In this document: positions 36,396-45,853 of the stretch, piece by piece
Numbering within the stretch: the first letter of the stretch is position 1
Layout of the letters: every line of letters begins with the position of its first letter
NCBI RefSeq assembly: GCF_002160495.1
Contig: NZ_NFKR01000012.1
Span: forward strand, 1 to 64,000
Direction of reading: 5' to 3'
DNA: 64,000 nucleotides
Origin: Erysipelatoclostridium sp. An173
GTDB lineage: Bacteria > Bacillota_I > Bacilli_A > Erysipelotrichales > Coprobacillaceae
The notes under the pieces: generated by a model
The model's database searches: none
What the model was told of the DNA's origin: nothing
Seen by the model: only the letters and a program-made list of their open reading frames with translations
Program-made: the position numbers and the translations under genes

Positions 36396-37529
36396 TTGCG
36401 AAATTTAGAAAAAGTAAAAAATATAATTGTTAAAATTGGGTCATCTTCTTTATGTGATCAAAACGGAAATATTGATAAAGAAAAAATTTTAAATTTGATT
36501 CAACAAATAGCATATATTAAAAGAAAGAACATAAAAATTACATTAGTTAGTAGTGGTGCCATTAATGCTGGTGTCCATATTATGAATTTAAAACAACGAC
36601 CCGATACAATACCCCAAAAACAGGCTTTAGCAGCTATTGGTCAAGCCTCGTTAATGCAAATATATGAGGATTTATTTAGTTTATTTAAATTAAAATGTGC
36701 CCAGATATTATTAAATCATGATGATTTCGATGATCGAAAACGATTAATGAATTTTAATAACGCAATGCAGGCGATAATTGATTATGATGTGGTTCCAATT
36801 ATTAATGAAAATGATACTTTAGCAGTAGATGAAATCAAAGTTGGAGATAATGATACATTAGCATCGATGATCGTTCCTGCTGTTAATGCTGATTTAGTTA
36901 TTATCGTAAGTGATATTGATGGATTATATGATGACAATCCTCATACAAATAAAGATGCTAAATTGATATCTAATGTTGCTGGTATAACCAAAACAATTGA
37001 AAATATGGCTAAAGATGCTTCTAGTAAAGTAGGAACTGGTGGCATGATTACTAAAATTAAAGCAGCGAAAATATGTAACGAATTTGGCTGTGATCTAGCA
37101 ATCGTTAATGGTAACCAGCCTAATGTATTAATTGATTTGTTAGAAGGTAAGGAAGTAGGGACTTATTTTGATAGCACTCCAGTACGTCATTTAAGTTCAA
37201 GACAACATTGGATTATGTATCGAAGCATGCCTAAAGGTAAAATTATTGTTGATGATGGTGCTCGATTAGCTTTAGTTAATAAGCATACTAGTCTGTTACC
37301 TAAAGGGATAGTTAATGTAGAAGGAAATTTTTTAATGTCACAGATTGTTGATATTGTTGATTGTAATAATGATTTAATTGCTCGTGGTATTGCTAATTAT
37401 TCTAGTGATGAAATTAGATTAATCAAGGGCTTAAATAGTAGTGAAATTGAAACAGTTCTTCATTATAAAGATTATGATGAAGTGGTTCATGCTAATAATT
37501 TAGTTTTAGTAAAAGAGGTGAATAAATAA
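36396..37529 (+). CDS. proB: Glutamate 5-kinase
   Basis: First step of proline synthesis from glutamate. 377 residues, beginning with TTG 36396 after GGGGG (36383-36387); the only nearby ATG (36389) is followed at once by TAA. The amino acid kinase domain has NIIVKIGSSSLCD, LVSSGAINAG, NENDTLAVDEIKVGDNDTLA and VGTGGMITKIKAAKI. The C-terminal 100 residues, with DDGARLALVNKHTSLLPKG, form a PUA domain. Its stop overlaps the proA start (TAATG). Confidence 0.95.
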   Translation: MRNLEKVKNIIVKIGSSSLCDQNGNIDKEKILNLIQQIAYIKRKNIKITLVSSGAINAGVHIMNLKQRPDTIPQKQALAAIGQASLMQIYEDLFSLFKLKCAQILLNHDDFDDRKRLMNFNNAMQAIIDYDVVPIINENDTLAVDEIKVGDNDTLASMIVPAVNADLVIIVSDIDGLYDDNPHTNKDAKLISNVAGITKTIENMAKDASSKVGTGGMITKIKAAKICNEFGCDLAIVNGNQPNVLIDLLEGKEVGTYFDSTPVRHLSSRQHWIMYRSMPKGKIIVDDGARLALVNKHTSLLPKGIVNVEGNFLMSQIVDIVDCNNDLIARGIANYSSDEIRLIKGLNSSEIETVLHYKDYDEVVHANNLVLVKEVNK

Positions 37530-38755
37530 TGATTGAAAAACAATTAAAACAGGCTAAAAGAGCTTGTTTAAAAATGCAAAATATTGATAGTCAAACTAAG
37601 ATAAAGGCATTACAAAAAATAAGTAGTAATTTATTAAGTAATGTTGATTATATTATAAATGAAAATAAAAAAGATATTGCTAATGCTAAAGAAAATGGTA
37701 TTAGTGATGCAATGGTTGATCGTTTATTATTAACTAAAGAAAGAATTGAAAGTATTGCTAGGGATGTTTTAAAAATTGCTGATTTAAATGATTGTATTGG
37801 TGAAGTAATTCGGGAGATTAAACGCCCTAATGGTCTATTAATTAAACAGGTTAGAATCCCAATTGGGGTAGTGGCTGTAGTATATGAATCAAGACCAAAT
37901 GTAACAGTTGATATTGCTTCTATTTGCATTAAAACAAATAATGTATGTGTTTTAAAGGGTGGTAAAGAAGCTATTAATTCTAATATTGCTTTAATAAAAG
38001 TTATAAATGAAGCAATCGAAGATATTTTACCTGATCATGTTGTTAATTTGATTGAAAATAATGATCGTCAAGTAGTAACTGAATTAATATGTGCTAATGA
38101 TTATGTTGATGTTATTATTCCACGAGGTGGGGCAGGATTAATTCAACATGTAGTTAAAAATGCTACAGTACCTGTTATTGAAACAGGAGCAGGCATTTGT
38201 CATTTATATGTCGATAGTCAGGCTGATTTAAAGATGGCTGTAGATATTGCAGTTAATGCTAAAATTTCGCGTCCTTCTGTATGTAATGCTATTGAAACAA
38301 TTTTGGTTCATCAAGATGTAGCAGGTGAATTTTTAACAGCATTAAAACCACAGTTTAAGCAAATCAAAGTGTTTGGTGATGAGGAATCTTTAAAATATAT
38401 TGATGGTACTATTGCTACTGAAAAGAATTATGCAACTGAATATGATGACTACATCTGTAATATTAAAGTTGTAAAAAATATTGATGAAGCAATCGAACAC
38501 ATTTATAATTATTCAACAAAACATTCTGAAAGTATTATTACTACAAATAATGATACTGCAAAATATTTTATGGAATCATTAGATTCAGCTTGTGTTTATC
38601 ATAATGCTTCAACACGTTTTACTGATGGTGGTGAATTTGGTTTTGGGGCTGAAGTAGGAATTAGTACTCAAAAACTTCATGCTCGAGGACCAATTGGATT
38701 ACCAGAAATGACATCAACAAAATATTTGATTTTTGGAAATGGTCAAATTAGATAA
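37529..38755 (+). CDS. proA: Gamma-glutamyl phosphate reductase
   Basis: NADPH-dependent reduction of glutamyl phosphate to the semialdehyde. 408 residues, aldehyde dehydrogenase fold. Seen: RVPIGVVAVVYESRPNVT, VLKGGKEAINSN, IIPRGGAGLIQHV, the catalytic Cys in RPSVCNAIET, and GFGAEVGISTQKLHARGP near the end. Coupled to proB by a TAATG overlap. A hairpin terminator follows. No proC in the window. Confidence 0.96.
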   Translation: MIEKQLKQAKRACLKMQNIDSQTKIKALQKISSNLLSNVDYIINENKKDIANAKENGISDAMVDRLLLTKERIESIARDVLKIADLNDCIGEVIREIKRPNGLLIKQVRIPIGVVAVVYESRPNVTVDIASICIKTNNVCVLKGGKEAINSNIALIKVINEAIEDILPDHVVNLIENNDRQVVTELICANDYVDVIIPRGGAGLIQHVVKNATVPVIETGAGICHLYVDSQADLKMAVDIAVNAKISRPSVCNAIETILVHQDVAGEFLTALKPQFKQIKVFGDEESLKYIDGTIATEKNYATEYDDYICNIKVVKNIDEAIEHIYNYSTKHSESIITTNNDTAKYFMESLDSACVYHNASTRFTDGGEFGFGAEVGISTQKLHARGPIGLPEMTSTKYLIFGNGQIR

Positions 38756-38761
38756 ATTTTG

Positions 38762-38796
38762 ATAAGATCTGCTCTTTTTAGCGGATCTTATTTTTA
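38762..38796 (+). terminator. Terminator of proBA
   Basis: ATAAGATCTGCT and AGCGGATCTTAT pair with one G-U, with a short U-rich loop and a T tract after it. Confidence 0.8.
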
Positions 38797-38833
38797 TTTA
38801 ATATTTATGTAAAAATATGGTAAATAATTAATA

Positions 38834-38876
38834 TTGACATTAGTTAGTGTACTAACTATAATCATTAGTATACTAA
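38834..38876 (+). promoter_or_regulatory. Promoter with MarR-type operators in and after the spacer
   Basis: TTGACA (38834-38839), 17-bp spacer, TATAAT (38857-38862). The spacer holds the inverted repeat TAGTTAGT-GT-ACTAACTA (38841-38858) and a second palindrome TTAGTATACTAA lies at 38865-38876 over the start region. A repressor bound here would block the polymerase, which suits autoregulation by the MarR protein encoded next. Confidence 0.8.
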
Positions 38877-38912
38877 CTAATTGTTAGTGGTGTAGGAGAA
38901 AGGAGGAGAGTT

Positions 38913-39365
38913 ATGACTGATTTGAGTTTTGATGATATTCAAGCAATAATAGTAAAGTTTAAAAGTTTAAATAAAACTATGCATTATACTTTAATGAAAG
39001 AAACTGAAGAATTTGGAATGTCACCTGAACAAACAAGATTATTATTGATTTTAAAAAGTCATCAAAACATAACACAAAAAGTTTTAGCAAAAAAATTAAA
39101 TATTACTAAGGCAACGTTATCAGTGCGTTTACAAAGACTTGAAAAGATGGGTTATGTAAGCAAAACTCAAGATAAAAAAGATAAACGAAACTATATTATA
39201 AATATTACTGAAAATGGAGAAATCTTTTTTCAAGCAGCAACAAAAGTAATGCAGAAAAAAGCTATGAGTATTTTTGATGGCGTTTCTAAAGAACAAATAA
39301 TGGTTATTAATGATGTTATTGACATCATGAAAAAAAATATTGAAAGATGTAAAGGAGAACAATAA
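38913..39365 (+). CDS. MarR-family transcriptional regulator
   Basis: 150 residues. Winged helix with MSPEQTRLLLILKSHQNITQ, recognition helix region KKLNITKATLSVRLQRLEK and wing KTQDKKDKRNYIINITENG. RBS AAGGAGGAG precedes ATG 38913. It heads an operon with two ABC half-transporters (TAATG overlap with the first) and has palindromic operators in its promoter, so it probably represses the pump and releases on binding a drug or metabolite. Confidence 0.93.
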   Translation: MTDLSFDDIQAIIVKFKSLNKTMHYTLMKETEEFGMSPEQTRLLLILKSHQNITQKVLAKKLNITKATLSVRLQRLEKMGYVSKTQDKKDKRNYIINITENGEIFFQAATKVMQKKAMSIFDGVSKEQIMVINDVIDIMKKNIERCKGEQ

Positions 39366-41593
39366 TGCTAAAATTAAAACATTATTTTAAAAAGTTTTGG
39401 GCTCCAATTTTACTTTGTGTTGGATTATTATTTTTACAGTCACAATCAGAATTAGCATTGCCAGATTATATGTCTGATATTGTTTCAGTAGGAATCCAGG
39501 CTGGTGGATTTGATAGTGCTGTAAGTGATGTTTTAAGTATTGAAACTTATAATCATTTATATGTAATGATGGATGAAGATGATCAAAAGGAATTTGAGGA
39601 TGCTTATCGTTTTGTTGAAAGTGCTGATTTAGATGAGGATACTAAAGAAAAATTTCCTCAAGCTCAAAAACAAGGCATCTATGAATTAAAAGATTTAGAT
39701 TCAGATGAGTTTGAAGACATAGAAGATATTATGGTAAAACCAATGTTGATGGTAACTTCAATTGATAGTATGGATGTAAACAGTGAAGAATATCAAAAAC
39801 AGTTTGGTTCATTGCCTGCAGGAATGACACCTTATGATGCAATTGCAATGATGGATGAAGCTACTAAAGAGCAGATGTTTAGTCAAATTGATACCCAAAT
39901 GGAAACAATGGGTGAATCTACTTTAAAGATTGCAGCTGGAAATGGTGTTAAAGCAGAATATGAAAAACTTGGCTGTGATAGTGCTACAGTTCAAAATGAA
40001 TATATTTTACAAACCGGTGTTAAGATGCTAGGAGTAGCCTTAGCGGGTACTATCTGTGCTGTTGCATGTGGTTTTTTAGCTAGTAAAGTTGGTGCAGGGG
40101 TATCAAGAATTCTAAGAAGTGAAGTCTTTAAAAAGGTAGAAAGTTTCTCTAATGAGGAATTTAATAAATTTTCAACTGCATCATTAATTACAAGAACGAC
40201 TAATGATATTACTCAAGTTCAAATGGTAGTAGTAATGTTCATTAGAATAGTTTGTTTTGCGCCTATGATGGGTATTGGAGCATTGATTAAAGCATTTAGT
40301 AATACTCCATCAATGACATGGATTATTGGACTAGTTTTAATTGTTATTTTTGGTATTATTGGGGTTGCTTTTGCAATCGTAATGCCAAAATTCAAAATTG
40401 TGCAATCTTTAATTGACCGCTTAAATCTAACAATGCGTGAAAACTTATCAGGAATGTTAGTAATTAGAGCGTTTGGTAATGAAGAACACAGTGAAAAAAG
40501 ATTTGAAAAAGCTAACCGTGATTTAACACGAGTTAATTTATTTGTTAATAGAACGATGTCGGCTTTAATGCCAATTATGATGTTTATTTTTAATGTTGTT
40601 ACACTATTAATCGTATACTATGGTGTTAAACAAGTAGATTTAGGTAATATTGCAATTGGACAAATGATGGCATTTATGCAATATGCAATGCAAATAATTA
40701 TGTCATTTTTAATGATTGCAATGATTGCAATCATGTTACCACGTGCAAGTGTAGCTGCTGATCGTATTTATGAAGTTTTATCAATGGAACCAAGAATTTT
40801 AGATCCAGAAAATCCAAAATCTTTTGATGAAACTAAAAAAGGATTAGTAGAGTTTAATAATGTTACTTTTAAATATCCTGGAGCTAATGAAGCGGTATTA
40901 GAAAATATTAGTTTTACAGCCAAGCCAGGGGAAACAACTGCCTTTATTGGTTCAACTGGTTCTGGAAAAAGTACTTTAATTAATCTAATTCCTCGTTTCT
41001 ATGAAGTGACTGAAGGAAGTATTAAAGTTGATGGTGTTGACATCCGTGATGTTAAACAACATGATTTAAGAGAAAAAATTGGTTTAGTACCACAAAAAGG
41101 ATTATTATTTTCAGGAACAATCAAATCTAATTTAAAATATGGTGCTCCTGATATTAGTGATGAGCAATTAGAAGAAGCAATTAGAGTTGCTCAAGCTAAA
41201 GAATTTATCGATCAAAAAGAAGACGGTGTTGATAGTGAAATCTCTCAAGGTGGAACTAACGTTTCAGGTGGTCAAAAACAACGTTTAGCGATTGCAAGAG
41301 CGATTGCTAAAAACCCAGAAATCTTTATTTTTGATGATAGTTTTTCAGCCTTAGACTTTAAAACTGATGCAAAATTAAGACAGGAATTAAATGAAATGAT
41401 CAAAAAGACTAAAAATACTGTTTTAATTGTTGGACAACGAATTGCTTCAATTATGAATGCTCAACAAATCATTGTTTTAGATGAAGGAAAAATTGTTGGG
41501 AAAGGAACTCACGAAGAGTTAATGAATACATGTGAAGTATATCAAGAAATTGCTTATTCACAATTATCAAAGGAGGAATTAGGACATGAGTAA
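39365..41593 (+). CDS. ABC exporter subunit with large acidic extracellular insert and degenerate catalytic Glu
   Basis: 742 residues. First membrane helix at about 14-30, then roughly 180 acidic residues (for example MDEDDQKEFEDAYRFVESAD) before helix 2 near residue 220. The nucleotide-binding domain begins near 490: Walker A GSTGSGKST, signature VSGGQKQR, Walker B IFIFDDSFSALD. The residue after the Walker B Asp is Asp, not the catalytic Glu, so this subunit forms the degenerate site of a heterodimer. It overlaps the second subunit by 8 bp. Similar to BmrCD/LmrCD-type multidrug exporters; the insert is longer than in those I know. Confidence 0.92.
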   Translation: MLKLKHYFKKFWAPILLCVGLLFLQSQSELALPDYMSDIVSVGIQAGGFDSAVSDVLSIETYNHLYVMMDEDDQKEFEDAYRFVESADLDEDTKEKFPQAQKQGIYELKDLDSDEFEDIEDIMVKPMLMVTSIDSMDVNSEEYQKQFGSLPAGMTPYDAIAMMDEATKEQMFSQIDTQMETMGESTLKIAAGNGVKAEYEKLGCDSATVQNEYILQTGVKMLGVALAGTICAVACGFLASKVGAGVSRILRSEVFKKVESFSNEEFNKFSTASLITRTTNDITQVQMVVVMFIRIVCFAPMMGIGALIKAFSNTPSMTWIIGLVLIVIFGIIGVAFAIVMPKFKIVQSLIDRLNLTMRENLSGMLVIRAFGNEEHSEKRFEKANRDLTRVNLFVNRTMSALMPIMMFIFNVVTLLIVYYGVKQVDLGNIAIGQMMAFMQYAMQIIMSFLMIAMIAIMLPRASVAADRIYEVLSMEPRILDPENPKSFDETKKGLVEFNNVTFKYPGANEAVLENISFTAKPGETTAFIGSTGSGKSTLINLIPRFYEVTEGSIKVDGVDIRDVKQHDLREKIGLVPQKGLLFSGTIKSNLKYGAPDISDEQLEEAIRVAQAKEFIDQKEDGVDSEISQGGTNVSGGQKQRLAIARAIAKNPEIFIFDDSFSALDFKTDAKLRQELNEMIKKTKNTVLIVGQRIASIMNAQQIIVLDEGKIVGKGTHEELMNTCEVYQEIAYSQLSKEELGHE

Positions 41594-43430
41594 TCAAAAA
41601 AGAAATGGCCCTAAATTCGGACACGGAGGTATGCGTGGTAATAATGAAAAAGCTAAAGATTTTAAGGGTACTTTAACAAAATTATTTAAATATCTAAGAC
41701 CATATTATTTTAAATTAGTTGTTGTAATTTTATTTGCAGCAGCTTCAACCGTATTTTCTATTGTTGGTCCTAAAATATTAGCTAAAGCTACTGATAAGTT
41801 AAGTGAAGGTGTTTTAGCTAAAGTTGCTGGTACTGGCGGTATTGATTTTGAATACATTGGTCATATCATCTTTATATTAGTATGTTTGTATTTAGTAAGT
41901 GCTTTATTTAGTTATATCCAAGGATTTATAACTTCAACAGTATCACAGCGGGTTGCTTTTGATTTAAGAACATCTATATCTAAGAAGATGGATCGTATGC
42001 CATTAAGTTATTTTGATCGGCATACAAGTGGTGATATTTTAAGTAGGGTTACTAATGATATTGATACAATTGCTCAATCATTAAACCAAAGTATGTCACA
42101 AGTAATTACTTCATCAGTTACAGTTGTTGGTATTTTTGTCATGATGTTAACTATTTCGCCAATTATGACACTAATTGCAGTATGTGTTTTACCTGTATCA
42201 GTAATTTTGATTGGCTTTGTAATGAAACACTCTCAAAAATATTTTGCTAGACAACAAACTGCTTTAGGTGATGTTAATGGTCATATTGAAGAAATGTATG
42301 GTGGACATAATGTCGTTAAAGCGTTTAATGGTGAAGAAGCATCAGTAAAACAGTTTAATGAATATAATGATGTTTTATATGAAAGTGCCTGGAAATCACA
42401 ATTTTTCTCAGGTTTAATGCAACCAATTACGGGATTTGTCGGAAATGTTGGTTATGTTGCAGTATGTTTACTAGGTGGAATGTTAGCTAGTGGTAATACA
42501 ATTACCATTGGTGATATTCAAGCATTTATCCAATATGTAAGACAATTTAATCAACCAATTAGTCAATTGGCTCAAACAATGAATATGTTACAAAGTACAG
42601 CAGCTGCTGCTGAACGTGTTTTTGAATTCTTGGATGAAGAAGAATTAGCACAAGAAACACCTAAAATTACTAGTGAAGAAGTTAGTAATATTGAAGGTTC
42701 AGTAACTTTTGCTGATGTAAACTTTGGTTATTTAAGAGATCAAACAATTATTCATAATTTTAGTTTACATGTTCATTCTGGACAAACTGTTGCGATTGTT
42801 GGACCTACTGGTGCTGGTAAAACAACAATTGTAAAATTATTAATGCGATTCTATGAATTAAATAAAGGTAGCATAATGATTGATGGTAAAGATATTCGTG
42901 ATTTTAGCCGCCATGATTTACGTTCTTTATTTGGTATGGTATTGCAAGATACATGGTTATTTAATGGAACAATTAAAGAAAATTTAGTTTATGGTAAATT
43001 AGATGCTAGCGATGAAGAAATTCAAGAAGCATGTAAGATAGCTTATGTTGATCATTTTGTTCAGACATTGGAAAATGGTTATGAAACAATTATTGATGAA
43101 GAATCGTCTAATATTTCTCAAGGACAAAAACAGCTTTTAACAATTGCTAGGGCATTTTTGAAAAATCCGAAAATTTTAATTCTTGATGAAGCAACATCTT
43201 CAGTTGATACTAGAACAGAAGTCTTGATTCAAAAAGGAATGGAAAAATTAATGGAAGGAAGAACAAGCTTCGTTATTGCCCATCGTTTATCAACAATCAG
43301 AGATGCTGATACGATTATTGTTATGAAAGATGGGGATATAGTTGAACTTGGAAATCATGATAATTTAATTGCTAAAAACGGCTTCTATGCTTCATTATAT
43401 CGTTCTCAATTTGAAGGTGTATCACAATAA
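41586..43430 (+). CDS. ABC exporter subunit, canonical ATPase
   Basis: 614 residues: six membrane helices (about 40-330) with the exporter coupling region PLSYFDRHTSGDILSRVTND, then a nucleotide-binding domain with Walker A GPTGAGKTT, Q-loop VLQDTWLFNGTI, signature ISQGQKQ (Gln in place of the usual Gly), Walker B ILILDEATSSVD with the catalytic Glu present, and switch His in VIAHRLST. Starts inside the end of the partner gene. Together they form a heterodimeric drug exporter with one active and one degenerate ATP site, under MarR control. Confidence 0.93.
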   Translation: MSNQKRNGPKFGHGGMRGNNEKAKDFKGTLTKLFKYLRPYYFKLVVVILFAAASTVFSIVGPKILAKATDKLSEGVLAKVAGTGGIDFEYIGHIIFILVCLYLVSALFSYIQGFITSTVSQRVAFDLRTSISKKMDRMPLSYFDRHTSGDILSRVTNDIDTIAQSLNQSMSQVITSSVTVVGIFVMMLTISPIMTLIAVCVLPVSVILIGFVMKHSQKYFARQQTALGDVNGHIEEMYGGHNVVKAFNGEEASVKQFNEYNDVLYESAWKSQFFSGLMQPITGFVGNVGYVAVCLLGGMLASGNTITIGDIQAFIQYVRQFNQPISQLAQTMNMLQSTAAAAERVFEFLDEEELAQETPKITSEEVSNIEGSVTFADVNFGYLRDQTIIHNFSLHVHSGQTVAIVGPTGAGKTTIVKLLMRFYELNKGSIMIDGKDIRDFSRHDLRSLFGMVLQDTWLFNGTIKENLVYGKLDASDEEIQEACKIAYVDHFVQTLENGYETIIDEESSNISQGQKQLLTIARAFLKNPKILILDEATSSVDTRTEVLIQKGMEKLMEGRTSFVIAHRLSTIRDADTIIVMKDGDIVELGNHDNLIAKNGFYASLYRSQFEGVSQ

Positions 43431-43431
43431 G

Positions 43432-43458
43432 AAACGGCTATTAAGCTGTTTCTTTTTT
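43432..43458 (+). terminator. Terminator of the MarR-ABC operon
   Basis: AGAAACGGCT and AGCTGTTTCT pair (one G-U) with a short loop, followed by a T run. Confidence 0.8.
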
Positions 43459-43486
43459 TGCCATTGATAATTATATTGGTTATAAT
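43458..43486 (+). promoter_or_regulatory. Promoter of rarA
   Basis: TTGCCA (43458-43463), 17-bp spacer, TATAAT (43481-43486). Transcription would start near 43493, so an ATG at 43495 would have almost no leader. This supports the GTG start at 43510. Confidence 0.65.
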
Positions 43487-43509
43487 ATTGTTGAATGGAA
43501 GTGAAAAAT

Positions 43510-44832
43510 GTGAAACAAAAATCGTTATTTGAAGATATGTCAAAAGAACCTTTAGCTAATCGATTACGACCAGAAACCCTAGAAGAATATGTTGGTCAAC
43601 AACATTTAATTGGTAAAGGAAAAATATTATATCAATTAATAAATAGTGATATTGTTCCCTCAATGATTTTCTGGGGTCCACCGGGAGTTGGGAAAACAAC
43701 ATTGGCAAGGATTATTGCCAATCAAACCAAGGCAAAGTTTATTAATTTTAGTGCTGTAACAAGTGGTATTAAAGATATTAGAAAAGTAATGAAAGAGGCC
43801 CAGGAATTGCAAGATACTGGACAAAAAACAATTGTTTTTGTTGATGAAATTCATCGTTTCAATAAAGCTCAACAAGATGCCTTTTTACCTTATGTAGAAA
43901 GAGGTAGTATTATTCTAATTGGGGCAACGACTGAAAATCCTTCATTTGAAGTTAATTCAGCGTTACTATCTAGATGTAAAGTATTTGTTTTAAAATCATT
44001 AAATGTTGATGATATTATGAAGTTATTAAAATATGCATTGATTAGTCCTAAAGGATTAAAATCATTGAATGTAAATATTGATGATGATCTATTATATATG
44101 ATTGCTGGATTTGCCAATGGTGATGCTAGAGTAGCTTTAAATACATTAGAGATGGCAGTTTTTAATGGAACATTTGAAGATAATCAAACATTTATAAATA
44201 AAGAAATTATTGAACAATGCATTAATCAAAAATCATTATTATATGATAAAAAAGGAGAAGAACACTACAATATAATAAGCGCATTACATAAATCAATGCG
44301 TAATAGTGATGTAGATGCTTCAATTTATTGGATGTCAAGAATGATTGAAGCAGGAGAGGATCCTTTATATGTTGCTCGTAGATTAATCCGTTTTGCTTCA
44401 GAAGATATTGGAATGGCTGATAGTCGTGCTTTAGAAATTGCTGTTGCTACTTATCAGGCATGTCATTATATTGGTATGCCAGAATGTAATGTGAATTTGG
44501 CACATTGTGTTACTTATTTGGCTTTAGCACCAAAATCAAATGCTTTATATGTTGCTTATGAAAAAGCTAAACGAGATGCTTTAAAAACAATTGCTGATCC
44601 AGTACCATTGCATATTCGTAATGCCCCAACTAAATTAATGAAAGAATTAAATTATGGAAAAGGCTATCAGTATGCTCATGATTATAGTAATAAAATTACT
44701 GATATGCAATGTTTGCCAGATAATATAAAAACTCATCGCTACTATTATCCAACCAATCAGGGAACTGAAGCTAAAGTAATAAAAAGATTGGAACAGATTG
44801 CTTATTTAAAAAAACATTTTAAAGATGGATAG
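43510..44832 (+). CDS. rarA: Replication-associated recombination protein A (RarA/MgsA)
   Basis: AAA+ ATPase acting at stalled replication forks. 440 residues from GTG 43510, which has GGAAGTG at 43498-43504; ATG 43495 in frame has no ribosome site and lies at the predicted transcript start. Walker A FWGPPGVGKTT, Walker B IVFVDEIHRFNKAQQD, sensor 1 IGATTENPSFEVN, then the tetramerisation domain with RMIEAGEDPLYVARRLIRFA and SEDIGMAD. Normal length. Monocistronic. Confidence 0.94.
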   Translation: MKQKSLFEDMSKEPLANRLRPETLEEYVGQQHLIGKGKILYQLINSDIVPSMIFWGPPGVGKTTLARIIANQTKAKFINFSAVTSGIKDIRKVMKEAQELQDTGQKTIVFVDEIHRFNKAQQDAFLPYVERGSIILIGATTENPSFEVNSALLSRCKVFVLKSLNVDDIMKLLKYALISPKGLKSLNVNIDDDLLYMIAGFANGDARVALNTLEMAVFNGTFEDNQTFINKEIIEQCINQKSLLYDKKGEEHYNIISALHKSMRNSDVDASIYWMSRMIEAGEDPLYVARRLIRFASEDIGMADSRALEIAVATYQACHYIGMPECNVNLAHCVTYLALAPKSNALYVAYEKAKRDALKTIADPVPLHIRNAPTKLMKELNYGKGYQYAHDYSNKITDMQCLPDNIKTHRYYYPTNQGTEAKVIKRLEQIAYLKKHFKDG

Positions 44833-44910
44833 TTTAATTTCTTAAAAATAACTTGTGATAAAGCCATTATTTTATTATAATTAAGCAGGTATCGAGAAGG
44901 GAAGGTTAAA

Positions 44911-45750
44911 ATGATAAAAAATATTATTGGTGGTATTGCTATTGGTATTGCCAATGTCATCCCTGGTGTCAGTGGGGGAACAATGATGGTAATATTAGGA
45001 ATCTTTAATCGGATGATGGAAGCGATAAGTGGAATTTTTAAACGAGTAAATCCTAATCGTAAGGATGATATTATCTTTATATTTCAAGTATTAGTTGGAG
45101 CAGCAATCGGGATTGTTGGTTTTGCAAAAATATTAGAAATATTATTCGAATACTATCCTACCCAAACAATTTATTGGTTTATTGGTTTAATTGCTTTTAG
45201 TATCCCATTATTTGTAAAAGGAGAAATGAAAGGTGAAAAGCTGGCTATTGTTCCTTTTGTTTGCGGTCTAGCAATAATTTTTGGATTAGAATTTTTAAAT
45301 CCTGGTGAAGGAAATACAGTTGTTAATCCTGATTTTCCACCACTTAGTTCTGGGCTTTTTATTAAAATGGTAATTATTGGAGCAATATCAGGAGTAACAA
45401 TGATTATGCCTGGTGTTAGTGGTAGTATGGTGTTATTGATTTTAGGTGAATACTATTTATTCAAGTCATATTTAGCTCATGTAACAAGTTTTAGTCTTGA
45501 TGTAATTATGCCGTTAGGTTTTATGGCAATTGGAATTGCTTTTGGAATTGTTGTTAGTGCTAAATTATGTCAATATTTTACTAGAACACATAAAGCAGGA
45601 TTCTTAAGTTTAATTTTAGGTTTAATTATTGCTTCTTCATTGGTATTGATTCCTTTTGATGTTAGTTATGATTTTAATTTGATTTTAACATCATTATTAG
45701 CAGCACTTTTTGGTGGTATAATTGTATTTGGTTTATCAAAAATTCAATAA
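44911..45750 (+). CDS. DUF368 membrane protein (PopT-like undecaprenyl phosphate translocase)
   Basis: 279 residues, about eight membrane segments. Duplicated signature GIANVIPGVSGGTMMVILG (N-terminal) and TMIMPGVSGSMVLLILGEY (middle) define DUF368. Members have been shown in other bacteria to return undecaprenyl phosphate across the membrane for cell wall synthesis; applying that here is by family. RBS GAAGGGAAGG precedes ATG 44911. Single gene with a strong terminator. Confidence 0.9.
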   Translation: MIKNIIGGIAIGIANVIPGVSGGTMMVILGIFNRMMEAISGIFKRVNPNRKDDIIFIFQVLVGAAIGIVGFAKILEILFEYYPTQTIYWFIGLIAFSIPLFVKGEMKGEKLAIVPFVCGLAIIFGLEFLNPGEGNTVVNPDFPPLSSGLFIKMVIIGAISGVTMIMPGVSGSMVLLILGEYYLFKSYLAHVTSFSLDVIMPLGFMAIGIAFGIVVSAKLCQYFTRTHKAGFLSLILGLIIASSLVLIPFDVSYDFNLILTSLLAALFGGIIVFGLSKIQ

Positions 45751-45752
45751 TG

Positions 45753-45780
45753 AAAGATTGCTACGAGTAGCAATCTTTTG
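45753..45780 (+). terminator. Terminator after the DUF368 gene
   Basis: AAAGATTGCTA (45753-45763) and TAGCAATCTTT (45768-45778), an 11-bp perfect stem followed by T residues. Confidence 0.85.
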
Positions 45781-45853
45781 TTTTATAATGATTAATGGTG
45801 GAAAAATATATAAAAAGAATTATAATATAATTGTTATTCCAGGAGGTTAGCAA

